A DNA stretch of 64,000 nucleotides from Rhodoflexus caldus. Lineage in GTDB: Bacteria > Bacteroidota > Bacteroidia > Cytophagales > Thermoflexibacteraceae. The position numbers and the translations under genes are program-made. The notes under the pieces are model-generated. The model worked only from the letters and a program-made list of their open reading frames with translations, ran no database searches and was not told the origin of the DNA. The stretch is from contig NZ_JAJPRF010000011.1 in NCBI RefSeq assembly GCF_021206925.1, positions 1 through 64,000 of the forward strand, given 5' to 3'. Of this stretch, positions 26,608-34,929 are shown in pieces; position 1 is the stretch's first letter, and every line of letters starts with the position of its first letter.

Positions 26608-28521
26608 ATGTGTGGAATTACGGGAATTTACGCCTACAACGAAGTGGGGCGCTTCAGCATGATTAACCTGTTGGCTGCCAACAATGCACTGGCACATCGC
26701 GGCCCCGATGCGGGCTTGCTTTTTGACCATAACCGATGCGGGCTGGGGCACAGGCGGTTGGCGGTGATAGACCTTAGCAGTGATGCCAACCAACCTATGA
26801 CCGACCCAACGGGGCGCTATACCATCGTTTTCAACGGCGAAATTTACAACTTTCGCGCGCTGCGGGCAGCCTTAGAAGGGCGCAGCGCTAAGTTCCGTAC
26901 TCAATCCGATACGGAAGTGCTCTTGCAATGGCTCATTGCACACGGCACCGAGGGGCTGCAACACCTGCACGGTTTTTTCGCCTTTGCTCTATACGATGCC
27001 GCAGAGGAAAGCCTCTTGCTTGCCCGCGACCGCATGGGCATTAAGCCGCTGGTTTGGTATGAAGACGAAGACAAGTTTTTGTTTGCTTCGGAAATCAACG
27101 GGTTGCTGGCTTTCCGCATTCCCCGAAGGTTAGACCGCGCTTCCATTGCGCAATATTTTCAACTGCACTACATCCCCGCGCCTTATACCGCCCTGCAAAA
27201 CGTGTATAAACTGCCGCCCGGCTGCTACATGCGCCTGAAAGGACGCAACCGCGAAACAAAGCAGTGGTACGCGCTGCCCGAACGGCAAGGCACTTTCACG
27301 GGCTCTTACGAGGCTGCCTGTAAGGAACTTTTCCGCCTCATGAAACAGTCCGTTGCCGAACGCATGGTGGCAGATGTGCCGCTGGGCACTTTCCTAAGCG
27401 GCGGCATCGATTCATCGGTTGTTACGGGCTTGGCAAAACAACTCAAAGCCGATTTGCAAACCTTTTCCATCGGCTATGCCGACGAGCCTTTTTTTGATGA
27501 AACGCATTACGCCGAAATGGTCGCAAGGCACTTCGGCACGCATCACCATACGTTTAAGCTGCGCAACGACGATTTATTTGCCGCCGTTGAAAATATTTTG
27601 CCGCTCATGGGCGAACCTTTCGCCGATTCATCGGCAATTCCCTACTACATTTTGAGCCAAAAGACCCGCAAACAGGTAACGGTTGCCCTTTCGGGCGACG
27701 GGGCGGATGAACTGTTTGCAGGTTATCAGAAATACCGCGCCGAGTGGATGATTCGCAACAACGCTTGGCAGCCGCAACTGGCAAAACTTTTATCGCCGCT
27801 GCTGCAACACCTGCCCCAATCGCGAAACAGCACTTGGGCAAACCGCTTCCGTCGGATGCAGCGCTTAGCCGAAGCTGCCCGCATGAACCCGCAGGAGCGT
27901 TATTGGTTCTTAACCGCTTTCATGCCCGAAAAAACGGTTTTAGGCATGCTACAAACGATTGACAGCGAAGAAGTTATATCGGAAGTCATGCGCCGAAAGG
28001 CAGCCTTGACGCAAACCGTCACGGGCAGCGACCTGAACGAAATCCTGCTTGCCGATACGCGCTTGGTGCTGCCCAACGACATGCTGCACAAAGCCGACAG
28101 CATGAGCATGGCGCACGCATTGGAAGTCCGCGTGCCGTTTTTAGACCATCGGGTAGTAGAGTTTGCGCTTAGTCTGCCTGCCGAGTACAAAATCAACGCA
28201 CGGCTCAACAAACGCATTGTGCAAGATGCTTTCCGCTCGTTTTTGCCTGCCGCGCTCTACAACCGCCCTAAGAAAGGCTTTGAAGTGCCGCTGCTGACGG
28301 CTTTCCGCACCGAGTGGCGCAACTTGTTGGAAAACAAGTTGTTGTCAGACGATTTCATCCGAGAACAGGGCGTTTTCAAACCCGACTACATCCGCAACCT
28401 GAAAAAATCGCTGTTTGAGAGCAATTCCGTTGAGCAAAACCATGTTTGGGCAATCATGGTATTTCAAAGTTGGTGGCAGCGCTTAGGAATGAACCTTGCC
28501 GCAGAGACAGAGGAGGAATAG
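26608..28521 (+). CDS. asnB: Asparagine synthase (glutamine-hydrolysing)
   Basis: A 637-residue class II amidotransferase. The start is set at ATG 26608 because the catalytic Cys must follow Met directly (MCGITGIYAYNE); an in-frame ATG five codons earlier would bury it. The glutaminase domain (1-~220) has AHRGPD, GHRRLAVIDLS and FNGEIYNF. The synthetase domain has the PP-loop LSGGIDSSVV, ALSGDGADELFAGY and the C-terminal MAHALEVRVPFLDHRVVEFA. It converts aspartate to asparagine; homologues near surface-glycan genes amidate sugar acids, but no such genes are close here. A terminator follows at 28570-28602. Confidence 0.93.
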   Translation: MCGITGIYAYNEVGRFSMINLLAANNALAHRGPDAGLLFDHNRCGLGHRRLAVIDLSSDANQPMTDPTGRYTIVFNGEIYNFRALRAALEGRSAKFRTQSDTEVLLQWLIAHGTEGLQHLHGFFAFALYDAAEESLLLARDRMGIKPLVWYEDEDKFLFASEINGLLAFRIPRRLDRASIAQYFQLHYIPAPYTALQNVYKLPPGCYMRLKGRNRETKQWYALPERQGTFTGSYEAACKELFRLMKQSVAERMVADVPLGTFLSGGIDSSVVTGLAKQLKADLQTFSIGYADEPFFDETHYAEMVARHFGTHHHTFKLRNDDLFAAVENILPLMGEPFADSSAIPYYILSQKTRKQVTVALSGDGADELFAGYQKYRAEWMIRNNAWQPQLAKLLSPLLQHLPQSRNSTWANRFRRMQRLAEAARMNPQERYWFLTAFMPEKTVLGMLQTIDSEEVISEVMRRKAALTQTVTGSDLNEILLADTRLVLPNDMLHKADSMSMAHALEVRVPFLDHRVVEFALSLPAEYKINARLNKRIVQDAFRSFLPAALYNRPKKGFEVPLLTAFRTEWRNLLENKLLSDDFIREQGVFKPDYIRNLKKSLFESNSVEQNHVWAIMVFQSWWQRLGMNLAAETEEE

Positions 28522-28569
28522 ATAAGCAATTCAAATCGCGTTTTTTAGAACAGCCGGCAGTTGAACCAA

Positions 28570-28602
28570 AAACCCGACAGGTGTTCAAGACCGGTCGGGT
28601 TT
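28570..28602 (+). terminator. Terminator after asnB
   Basis: Inverted repeat AAACCCGACAGG / CCGGTCGGGTTT (28570-28581, 28591-28602; one mismatch) 48 bp after the asnB stop. It has the same stem as the terminator at 2268-2300. Confidence 0.75.
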
Positions 28603-28682
28603 AAACAATTGGCATTGAATGATTTGTGCCAAAAAGTGGTCGCCAATCATTCGCATCTTTCCTTTATCCTCTTTCGGCAGGT

Positions 28683-29090
28683 TTAGTGCGTAATTACGGG
28701 AGGCAACTCTGCCGCTTGCTTAACAAAACTTTCCACCATTGACAAGGCAGGCACTTGGCGAACTAATTTTTTCTCTTCGTTTACTTCAAGCATTTTAGCG
28801 TGCAGGTTTTCAGGTTTGCGATGCTTCAACTCTTTCACGCTGTCAATACCGGCGGCGTGCAGCAGTTCGGCGTATTGCGAACTTACCCCTTTGATACGGA
28901 ATAAGTCTGCCATATTTGTCCAAGTCAGGATTTTTCCCTCATCAATACCGGTGTCGGCAGCTACTTTTTCTCTGCCTTTTTTGGTGGCGCAGGCTTCCAG
29001 CAGTTGCTCTACGGTTTTGATACCTGCATTGCCGAGTTTTTCTGCAAATACAGGGCCTATGCCTTCAATTTCATCAATTTTGTAAGCCAT
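28683..29090 (-). CDS. DUF4332-type helix-hairpin-helix protein
   Basis: A 135-residue protein starting at ATG 29090 (MAYKIDEIEGIGPVFAEKLG). Upstream codons to 29156 are in frame but look non-coding. It contains two helix-hairpin-helix units: IEGIGPVFAEKLGNAGIKTVEQLLEA near the start, and FRIKGVSSQYAELLHAAGIDSVKEL in the middle. These match DUF4332-like proteins, which resemble the HhH repeats of DNA-binding proteins. Nucleic-acid binding is inference. It stands alone and converges with asnB. Confidence 0.8.
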   Translation of the reverse strand: MAYKIDEIEGIGPVFAEKLGNAGIKTVEQLLEACATKKGREKVAADTGIDEGKILTWTNMADLFRIKGVSSQYAELLHAAGIDSVKELKHRKPENLHAKMLEVNEEKKLVRQVPALSMVESFVKQAAELPPVITH

Positions 29091-29286
29091 TGGTGTGAAA
29101 GGTTTAGTGTGAATAAATGCAATTCCAAGATAATAGCTTTCCGATATACAAAGCAAATTCCGTGGGTTGATTCAAACCCGCCTTGTATGGCATCCGAATA
29201 TTTTTTTATACTTTGCGACACCGCTGAGCAATCAACCTGTAAGTAACGCACCGGCTGACTTTTATCTTCTTTGTTCTTTTGTGAAA

Positions 29287-31179
29287 ATGAAAAAAACTAC
29301 CCTTTTGTGGCTGTTCCTGTGGGTGTTTGCGGCAACAGCATGGGCACAAAATGCAGATTCGCTGTTCATTCGCGAAAACTATCAGAAATACGAGTACTAC
29401 ATTCCCATGCGCGACGGCACAAAACTGTTTACCCATGTGTATGTGCCAAAAGACGCTTCCGAGCAGAACAAATACCCGATGCTGATGCAGCGCACCTGTT
29501 ACAGCGTTGCACCTTACGGCTTAGACCAATACCCGACGCGCCTTGGCCCTTCGCCAACCCTGATGCGCGACAAGTACATCTTTGTTTATCAAGACGTGCG
29601 CGGACGCTACATGTCCGAAGGGCAATGGACAAATATGACCCCGCACATTCCTAACAAAAAAGGCAAAAACGATGTAGACGAGGCCTCCGATACTTTTGAT
29701 ACGATTGAGTGGTTGCTGAAAAACATCAAACACAACAACGGGCGTATCGGTCAGTGGGGGATTTCTTACCCGGGCTTTTATACGGTTGCAGGCGCACTCA
29801 GCAATCACCCTGCACTGAAAGCAGTTTCACCGCAAGCACCCGTCGGCGACTTCTTCTTTGACGATTTTCACCACAATGGCGCATTTACGCTGGGTTATTT
29901 CTTTACATATCCTGTTTTTGGCGTGCAGAAAACCAAGAATACGCCCGAAAGCTGGTTCCGCGAAGACGGTATCAAAACACCCTCCCGCGATGTGTACCAA
30001 TACCTGCTGGACTTAGGGCCTCTCAAAAACGCCAACGAACTCTACAAAGACAATTTTTTCTGGAAAGAAACGGTTGAGCACCCGAATTATGACGAGTTTT
30101 GGCAAAAGCGCGGCATCATTCAGCACCTCAAAGGCGTTAAGCCTGCCATGATGACCGTTGGCGGTTGGTTTGATGCCGAAGACCTCTACGGCCCGCTCAA
30201 TGTGTACAAAGCCAATGAAAAAGGCAGCCCGGGCGCTTACAATACGTTAGTGATGTCGCCTTTTGGGCACGGCCGCTGGTCAAGAGATGCCAAAGGGCCT
30301 ACGCTGCACAGCAATGTATATTTTGGCGACAATATCGCACAATTTTATCAACAGGAAATTGAGGCAAAGTTCTTCCGTCATTTCCTCAAAGAATCAGGCG
30401 ATGGTAAAACAGGGCTACCCGAAGCCTATATGTTTGATACGGGCAGCAAAAAATGGATGCAGTTTGATGCATGGCCGGCCAAAAATGCGCAGAACCTGAC
30501 ATTTTACCTGCATGAAAACGGTAAGCTGAACAGCCAAATGCCTCAGGCTGCTAACAGCTTTACCGAGTATGTGAGCGACCCTGCCAAGCCCGTACCGCAT
30601 ACGGAAAATCTGCGCAGCATGGGCGGATTTACGCCTTTTGACTACATGAGCGAAGACCAGCGCTTTGCCGGACGTCGCCCCGACGTGCTGGTATTTCAAA
30701 CCGATGAGCTGACCGAAGACATCACACTCGGCGGCGAAATTATGGCGAAGTTGAAAGTAAGCACCACAGGTTCGGATGCCGATTTCTTTGTCAAACTGAT
30801 TGATGTATATCCGGGCAACGAACCCGACCACCCCTACATGCCCGACCGCAAAATGATTCTGGGCGGCTATCAGCAAATGGTGCGCAGCGAAATTATGCGG
30901 GCGCGTTTCCGCAACAGCTTTGAAAAGCCTGAACCCATGCAGCCCAATCAGATAACGGAAGTGAATTTCCGCTTGCAGGACGTGCTGCATACCTTCAAAA
31001 AAGGGCATCGCATCATGATTCAGATTCAGAGCACGGCCTTCCCGCTGTTTGACCGCAACCCGCAGAAGTTTGTGGAGAATATCTACAAGGCAAATCCCGA
31101 AGACTTCATCAAGGCCACTCATCGCGTCTATCACCAACAAAGCGCTGCTTCGGCTATTGAGGTGCAAGTGATTAAGTAG
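29287..31179 (+). CDS. Exported CocE/NonD-family hydrolase (X-Pro dipeptidyl-peptidase S15-like)
   Basis: A 630-residue secreted serine hydrolase starting at ATG 29287 (MKKTTLLWLFLWVFAATAWA-QN, a clean signal peptide). The catalytic alpha/beta fold shows RTCYSVAPYGLD, VYQDVRGRYMSEGQW, the nucleophile in GQWGISYPGFYT (S of GxSYxG) and a likely His in SPFGHGRWSRD. The C-terminal part from about 440 is a jelly-roll domain (ITLGGEIMAKLKVSTTGSDA, then LQDVLHTFKKGHRIMIQIQS). The family cleaves peptides after X-Pro, glutaryl-7-ACA or esters. Peptide breakdown in the periplasm is the likeliest role. Confidence 0.88.
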   Translation: MKKTTLLWLFLWVFAATAWAQNADSLFIRENYQKYEYYIPMRDGTKLFTHVYVPKDASEQNKYPMLMQRTCYSVAPYGLDQYPTRLGPSPTLMRDKYIFVYQDVRGRYMSEGQWTNMTPHIPNKKGKNDVDEASDTFDTIEWLLKNIKHNNGRIGQWGISYPGFYTVAGALSNHPALKAVSPQAPVGDFFFDDFHHNGAFTLGYFFTYPVFGVQKTKNTPESWFREDGIKTPSRDVYQYLLDLGPLKNANELYKDNFFWKETVEHPNYDEFWQKRGIIQHLKGVKPAMMTVGGWFDAEDLYGPLNVYKANEKGSPGAYNTLVMSPFGHGRWSRDAKGPTLHSNVYFGDNIAQFYQQEIEAKFFRHFLKESGDGKTGLPEAYMFDTGSKKWMQFDAWPAKNAQNLTFYLHENGKLNSQMPQAANSFTEYVSDPAKPVPHTENLRSMGGFTPFDYMSEDQRFAGRRPDVLVFQTDELTEDITLGGEIMAKLKVSTTGSDADFFVKLIDVYPGNEPDHPYMPDRKMILGGYQQMVRSEIMRARFRNSFEKPEPMQPNQITEVNFRLQDVLHTFKKGHRIMIQIQSTAFPLFDRNPQKFVENIYKANPEDFIKATHRVYHQQSAASAIEVQVIK

Positions 31180-31498
31180 ACAAGTAATTACGGCGAGTTT
31201 TTTTGCACACGGATTTCAGGCGAATACGCGGTTTTATGCAGATTCCGAGCCGAATCCGTGTGTTTATGTTATGCGTTTAGATTTGCTTAATAAACGCGAA
31301 TTTTGCGCCAGAATCTTGGAAAAGTTTAATCCTGTTTTATGTGATATCTGTATGGGGACAAGGCATGCCCTGTTCCTACAAATTTACCCGCATCGGAAAA
31401 ATACAATTTGCGGAATCATATTTTTGTGCAAGTGGTGTCGTTTTGATTTTTTTCACGCAAAACGCACTGATTTTCAATTGAATAGCAAATAATTCGCG
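31180..31498. other. Intergenic region with a long inverted repeat
   Basis: No credible gene. A perfect 10-bp inverted repeat CACACGGATT / AATCCGTGTG (31206-31215, 31253-31262) encloses 37 bp rich in degenerate GATT/CCGAA motifs. It may be the terminator of the upstream peptidase gene or a decayed repeat unit. An open frame at 31271-31492 has no start context or family resemblance. Confidence 0.5.
31206..31262. repeat. Inverted repeat bounded by CACACGGATT
   Basis: Ten-base arms match perfectly; the inner 37 bp also contain partial matches (GATTTC, GATTCC, CGAATACGC, CGAATCC). It lies 27 bp after the hydrolase stop. Confidence 0.6.
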
Positions 31499-31969
31499 TT
31501 AATAAGGGATTTTCTGTGTAGACTTTTCCCACAAGTCAAACGAAATGCGGGCTTCATCGGGCAGCAGTTGCAACATGCGGATACTGCGTTGTTCCATGGG
31601 TTTTTCCAATTCTTCATAAATGAACTGGTCGCTGAAACCGATGCGGTGTGCGTCGTGGCGGTCGTTGGCGTAGTAAACGGTGGGAATCCGCGCCCAGTAA
31701 ATCGCGCCAAGGCACATGGGGCAGGGTTCGCAACTGGTGAACAGTACGCAGTCTTCCAAACTGAAACTGCCGATGCGCTCACAGGCCAGACGAATGGCAG
31801 ACACTTCGGCATGGGCGGTCGGGTCGTTGAGTTGCGTTACGCGGTTGCCCGATTCGCCGATGATTTCCCCGTTGCGAACCACTACCGCCCCAAAAGGACC
31901 GCCAAGCCCTTTGGCTACGTTTTCGCTTGCCAATTCAATGGCGCGGCGCATGAATTTTTCTATATCCAT
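31499..31969 (-). CDS. Nucleoside/guanine deaminase of the CDA fold
   Basis: A 156-residue zinc deaminase with the start at ATG 31969 (MDIEKFMRRAIELASENV). The catalytic motifs are TAHAEVSAIR (His53, Glu55) and SCEPCPMCLGAIYWAR (Cys83, Cys86). The C-terminal part, YYANDRHDAHRIGFSDQFIYEEL, has the Asp/Phe-rich signature of domain-swapped guanine deaminases of the GuaD type rather than tRNA adenosine deaminase. It most probably converts guanine to xanthine in purine salvage. Transcribed alone. Confidence 0.85.
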   Translation of the reverse strand: MDIEKFMRRAIELASENVAKGLGGPFGAVVVRNGEIIGESGNRVTQLNDPTAHAEVSAIRLACERIGSFSLEDCVLFTSCEPCPMCLGAIYWARIPTVYYANDRHDAHRIGFSDQFIYEELEKPMEQRSIRMLQLLPDEARISFDLWEKSTQKIPY

Positions 31970-32130
31970 GGAGAGTGAATTGGTGAATTTATAGCTGTTA
32001 GTTATCAAAATTAATGACTGTCTGGAATAATATACCCTAATTTTATCTCATCTAAGGATTATACTCATAGAAACCTGTAGCTTTATGTAGCTCAAAATAG
32101 TATAAAATCCTTAAAATCAAGTATTTAACT

Positions 32131-32162
32131 TTTGTTAGCATTTTTTAACATATCTATTTTTA
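32131..32162 (+). promoter_or_regulatory. Candidate promoter of the peptide-ABC cassette
   Basis: TTTG at 32131-32134, a 20-nt spacer and TATTTTTA at 32155-32162 closely match the Bacteroidota consensus (TTTG, 19-21 nt, TAnnTTTG), with one mismatch in the -7 element. The surrounding ~240 bp are very A+T-rich. A transcript would start close to the T tract that follows. Confidence 0.55.
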
Positions 32163-32176
32163 GGTTATTTAAGTCA

Positions 32177-32189
32177 TTTTTTTTTTTTT
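32177..32189 (+). repeat. Homopolymer tract of 13 T
   Basis: Thirteen consecutive T lie between the candidate promoter and the start codon of the small secreted peptide gene, inside the predicted 5' untranslated region, 25 bp before the ATG. Such tracts are prone to slippage. Confidence 0.8.
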
Positions 32190-32214
32190 GAGCTCAAGAA
32201 AATTTATCAACAAT

Positions 32215-32451
32215 ATGAGAAAAACAATTTTTGCCTTTTTATCAGCAGCTTCGCTAATGATGGCAACATGGTCTAATCAGTCTTATGCAAGACAAACAAA
32301 CCCGGGAGACGGCACTGTATTACCTGAAATCGTTGTATCTTGTGAATACAAAGGTTCACACACGTTTCAGATTAATTTTGACAATATGTCATACTCCGTT
32401 TGCTTTCAACTTTGGAAGTGTTCTTACGGATGGGACTTTAATTTCTGTTAA
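32215..32451 (+). CDS. Small secreted four-cysteine peptide
   Basis: A 78-residue precursor, start at ATG 32215 (MRKTIFAFLSAASLMMATWS). A classical signal peptide ends after SYA at about residue 25. The predicted mature part is about 53 residues, with cysteines at 43, 63, 69 and 78, the last being the C-terminal residue. The C-terminal third is unusually aromatic (CFQLWKCSYGWDFNFC). There is no lipobox and no similarity I recognise. Immediately downstream (97 bp) on the same strand are an ABC ATPase, two permeases and another membrane protein. By analogy with bacteriocin and RiPP loci the peptide may be a disulfide-bonded toxin or signal, but this is inference. The sequence is A+T-rich compared with the rest of the window. 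Confidence 0.65.
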   Translation: MRKTIFAFLSAASLMMATWSNQSYARQTNPGDGTVLPEIVVSCEYKGSHTFQINFDNMSYSVCFQLWKCSYGWDFNFC

Positions 32452-32548
32452 TCTGTTATGTTGATGTTGTAGAGAACATCCTTAATATATAGTGTTCTCT
32501 ACAATTTACGTGCGTTTATTTTGAAAATAATTTACAATTAGAGCTAAA

Positions 32549-33397
32549 ATGATAGCTATTGAAAAATTATCCCTTAGCAAAGGTAAAACTGTCATTCTAA
32601 AAAATATTGACTTATCTATTACACAAGGCGATGTTGTGCTATTAGCCGGACGAAACGGTGCAGGCAAAACCACACTGCTCAAATGTCTCTTGGGTATAGA
32701 AAAAAACTATACAGGTCGGATTGTTTTTCATACAGACAGTGGACGTTCTATCGGGTACGTGCCTGACTATCCGGCGCTATATGACCATCTGAGTGCCTAC
32801 GATAATTTAAATATCACCCGCCTGTACCATGGAAAACCATTAGCTGCTGTCAGCGAGCAATTGGCAAAAGCAGGATTAGCACAAGATGCACATACGAAAG
32901 TAAAGTATTTTTCCGCAGGGATGAAGAAAAAACTATCTATTGCTGCTGCGTTGATTTGCCGTCCTCAACTGCTCATATTAGACGAACCCACCAATGCGCT
33001 TGATCCTGAAGCGGTAATTGAACTGCGGGAGCATATCGCAAAGCTAAGCCGCGAAGAGAAAGTTACCTTCCTGATTGCCACACATTTGCTGGAAGAAATC
33101 AACAAAATTGCTACTCAATTAGTACTGCTTAAGAAAGGTGTTGTCGTTTTTAATGAACCCCGCAGTACCTACGGGCAATACAAAGTAATCAAAGGCACTG
33201 TTGCTGAGCATTTGAAAGACGGATTGAAAGATTTGCTTGCCTCACATCAGTTAAAAGCAAAATCAGACGACCATCTGACAGAAATTCTGTTGCCGCCAAC
33301 ACTCACAGACGAAGGACAACTCGGCAGCCTGCTTACCGATATAACCATACGCGATGCCTCCATAGAAGATTTATTCACTTTTAACCATGTGGGATAG
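32549..33397 (+). CDS. ABC transporter ATP-binding protein with degenerate Q-loop and signature
   Basis: A 282-residue ABC ATPase. Walker A is GRNGAGKTT (34-42), Walker B LLILDEPTNALD (141-152, Glu146) and the switch His is His179 (IATHLLEE). The Q-loop glutamine is replaced by Asp73 (IGYVPDYPALYDHL) and the signature LSGGQ is replaced by FSAGMKKKLS (121-130). Such substitutions recall lantibiotic self-immunity ATPases (LanF/BcrA group), where the Q is usually Glu. A non-conserved C-terminal domain of about 70 residues follows. The gene abuts the first permease (TAG followed directly by ATG) and belongs to the small-peptide cassette. Confidence 0.88.
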   Translation: MIAIEKLSLSKGKTVILKNIDLSITQGDVVLLAGRNGAGKTTLLKCLLGIEKNYTGRIVFHTDSGRSIGYVPDYPALYDHLSAYDNLNITRLYHGKPLAAVSEQLAKAGLAQDAHTKVKYFSAGMKKKLSIAAALICRPQLLILDEPTNALDPEAVIELREHIAKLSREEKVTFLIATHLLEEINKIATQLVLLKKGVVVFNEPRSTYGQYKVIKGTVAEHLKDGLKDLLASHQLKAKSDDHLTEILLPPTLTDEGQLGSLLTDITIRDASIEDLFTFNHVG

Positions 33398-34132
33398 ATG
33401 ATAGCGGCGCATTTGAAGAATTTTATCTACATAGAATGCCTAAAATTTTTTAGAACAAAAAACTTTGTAATTGCTGTTTTGCTGTTAGCAGTTTGTGCTT
33501 GCGTTATACTGATAGACTTTCATTTGAGAATCCATGAAAAATTTGCAAGGTATGTCTCGTTTAATAAGGATGCGGTCTTTGTTACTTACTATCTGAAAAA
33601 TCTGTCGCCCAAATTAGGAATCGTCAGCTACCTGCTCCCGACGATATTTACCCTTTTGATTTGGGAAGTAGAACACAAAGTACTGCCTGCACAGATTTTT
33701 TTCCGCTCCCTGCGCAATGCTGTCTTGCTGGTACTTGCCAAATTCAGCATAGTCATGAGCATGAGTGTGTTGTGGCTGGCGGCAGCCGGCATGGCTTACG
33801 GATGGCTGATACACAAAGCGTTTCCGGTTGATTATCCGCTAATAGAAAGCTATCGGTTAATGCTCCGATTTGGCATTCAGCAACTTTATTACAGTGGAAT
33901 GATTGCCCTGCTGTTTTTTGCCGTTTTGTCCCTGTTCAGAACAAATATGATAACAGGTTTGCTGATTATTGCTGCTTTTTATTTGATTGGTAGCTGGCTG
34001 GCTGTTTATCCGTTGGGGCAGTTGCTGCAAATGGATCTGAACCTTGCCCATTCTTACAGTTTATCCCCAGTGATAGATCTCACACTCGCAGGGCTGTTTT
34101 TCTTCATTACTGTTTACAAAGTCCGAAATTAA
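33398..34132 (+). CDS. ABC-2-type permease, first subunit
   Basis: A 244-residue integral membrane protein with about six hydrophobic segments (for example NFVIAVLLLAVCACVILI, LGIVSYLLPTIFTLLIW, MTGLLIIAAFYLIGSWL). It follows the ATPase without a gap and overlaps the second permease (TAATG). Its length and its pairing with a second, different permease resemble LanE/LanG-like subunits. The transported molecule may be the peptide encoded upstream, or a competing one. It is too divergent for a family name. Confidence 0.75.
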   Translation: MIAAHLKNFIYIECLKFFRTKNFVIAVLLLAVCACVILIDFHLRIHEKFARYVSFNKDAVFVTYYLKNLSPKLGIVSYLLPTIFTLLIWEVEHKVLPAQIFFRSLRNAVLLVLAKFSIVMSMSVLWLAAAGMAYGWLIHKAFPVDYPLIESYRLMLRFGIQQLYYSGMIALLFFAVLSLFRTNMITGLLIIAAFYLIGSWLAVYPLGQLLQMDLNLAHSYSLSPVIDLTLAGLFFFITVYKVRN

Positions 34133-34929
34133 TGACCAACTTCATACACGCAGAACTGATTAAACTCTTCAAAAACAGGTTGATTGTCTCCCTGATTGCC
34201 ATGCAAATTGTGCTGACTTTTTTTGCCACATGGCTTTTCAGTTACCTGAATCGTTCTGCAATAAGTTTTAGTCCTAAGACAGATTCACTTGCTTTTGTAG
34301 ATACCTTGCTCTGGATAGCATGGTTTTATATTTTCTTATTCTTTTCGCTTACTATTTTTATTGTTTGGCAGCAGGCTGAACACCGCAATCGCAGTCTGAT
34401 TCGCTATTACCTACTTCCTTATACTGCTGAGAGAGCGCTGTTAGGGCGTTTTTGGGTATTGTATGGTTGCCTGGCACTTGTATGGCTATTGCTTTGCAGT
34501 ATGAATTACTGGTGGGTAGAGCATCTGTTGTTTCAATGGGATACCCGCTACGATCTGTGGCTGCTGTCTTCGGAAAGAGTTGTATTCTTTTGGCGTGCCT
34601 TTTTGTGTATCCTTGTTTTACCTCTGCCGCTATATCTGTTATTCTACCAAATCAGCTTGCACTACGGCAGTTTGGCGGGTAATGCAATTATCGCACTTGC
34701 CCTGCTGATATTGAATGGCTTAGGGTCTTTTGACTGGTTCTTTTTATCTAATACGCTCAAAGCAGTGGGCATATCTTTGGATACATTGACCAGCACGGGT
34801 GAAAACTATGTCTACGACCTGAACGACCTGCTTGATATATTTTACCAAAATGCCATACTGGCTGTTTTGCTATTGTCTTTGGGTTGGTTAGGCTTACGTT
34901 ATTTTCCTGCATATGATACTCAGTCTTAG
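34132..34929 (+). CDS. ABC-2-type permease, second subunit
   Basis: A 265-residue membrane protein with about six hydrophobic segments and an extended extracytoplasmic stretch (RSAISFSPKTDSLAF) after the first helix. N-terminal MTNFIHAELIKLFKNRLIVS is typical of ABC-2 permeases, which begin with a cytoplasmic amphipathic helix. It overlaps the first permease by one base and the next gene by 17 bp, so translation of the cassette is probably coupled. It differs clearly from the first permease, implying a heteromeric channel. Confidence 0.75.
   Translation: MTNFIHAELIKLFKNRLIVSLIAMQIVLTFFATWLFSYLNRSAISFSPKTDSLAFVDTLLWIAWFYIFLFFSLTIFIVWQQAEHRNRSLIRYYLLPYTAERALLGRFWVLYGCLALVWLLLCSMNYWWVEHLLFQWDTRYDLWLLSSERVVFFWRAFLCILVLPLPLYLLFYQISLHYGSLAGNAIIALALLILNGLGSFDWFFLSNTLKAVGISLDTLTSTGENYVYDLNDLLDIFYQNAILAVLLLSLGWLGLRYFPAYDTQS

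Noticed and set aside
26439-26609. 57-residue N-terminal extension of the MFS transporter
   Set aside because: It would run into the asnB start region and has no hydrophobic or conserved features; it is the divergent promoter region.
31271-31492. Open frame of 73 codons downstream of the hydrolase
   Set aside because: No family resemblance, poor start context, Cys/Phe-rich random-looking product in A+T-rich spacer.
32188-32214. TTG-started 9-codon extension of the small secreted peptide
   Set aside because: It begins in the T tract and would put polar residues before a normal signal peptide; ATG 32215 is a much better start.
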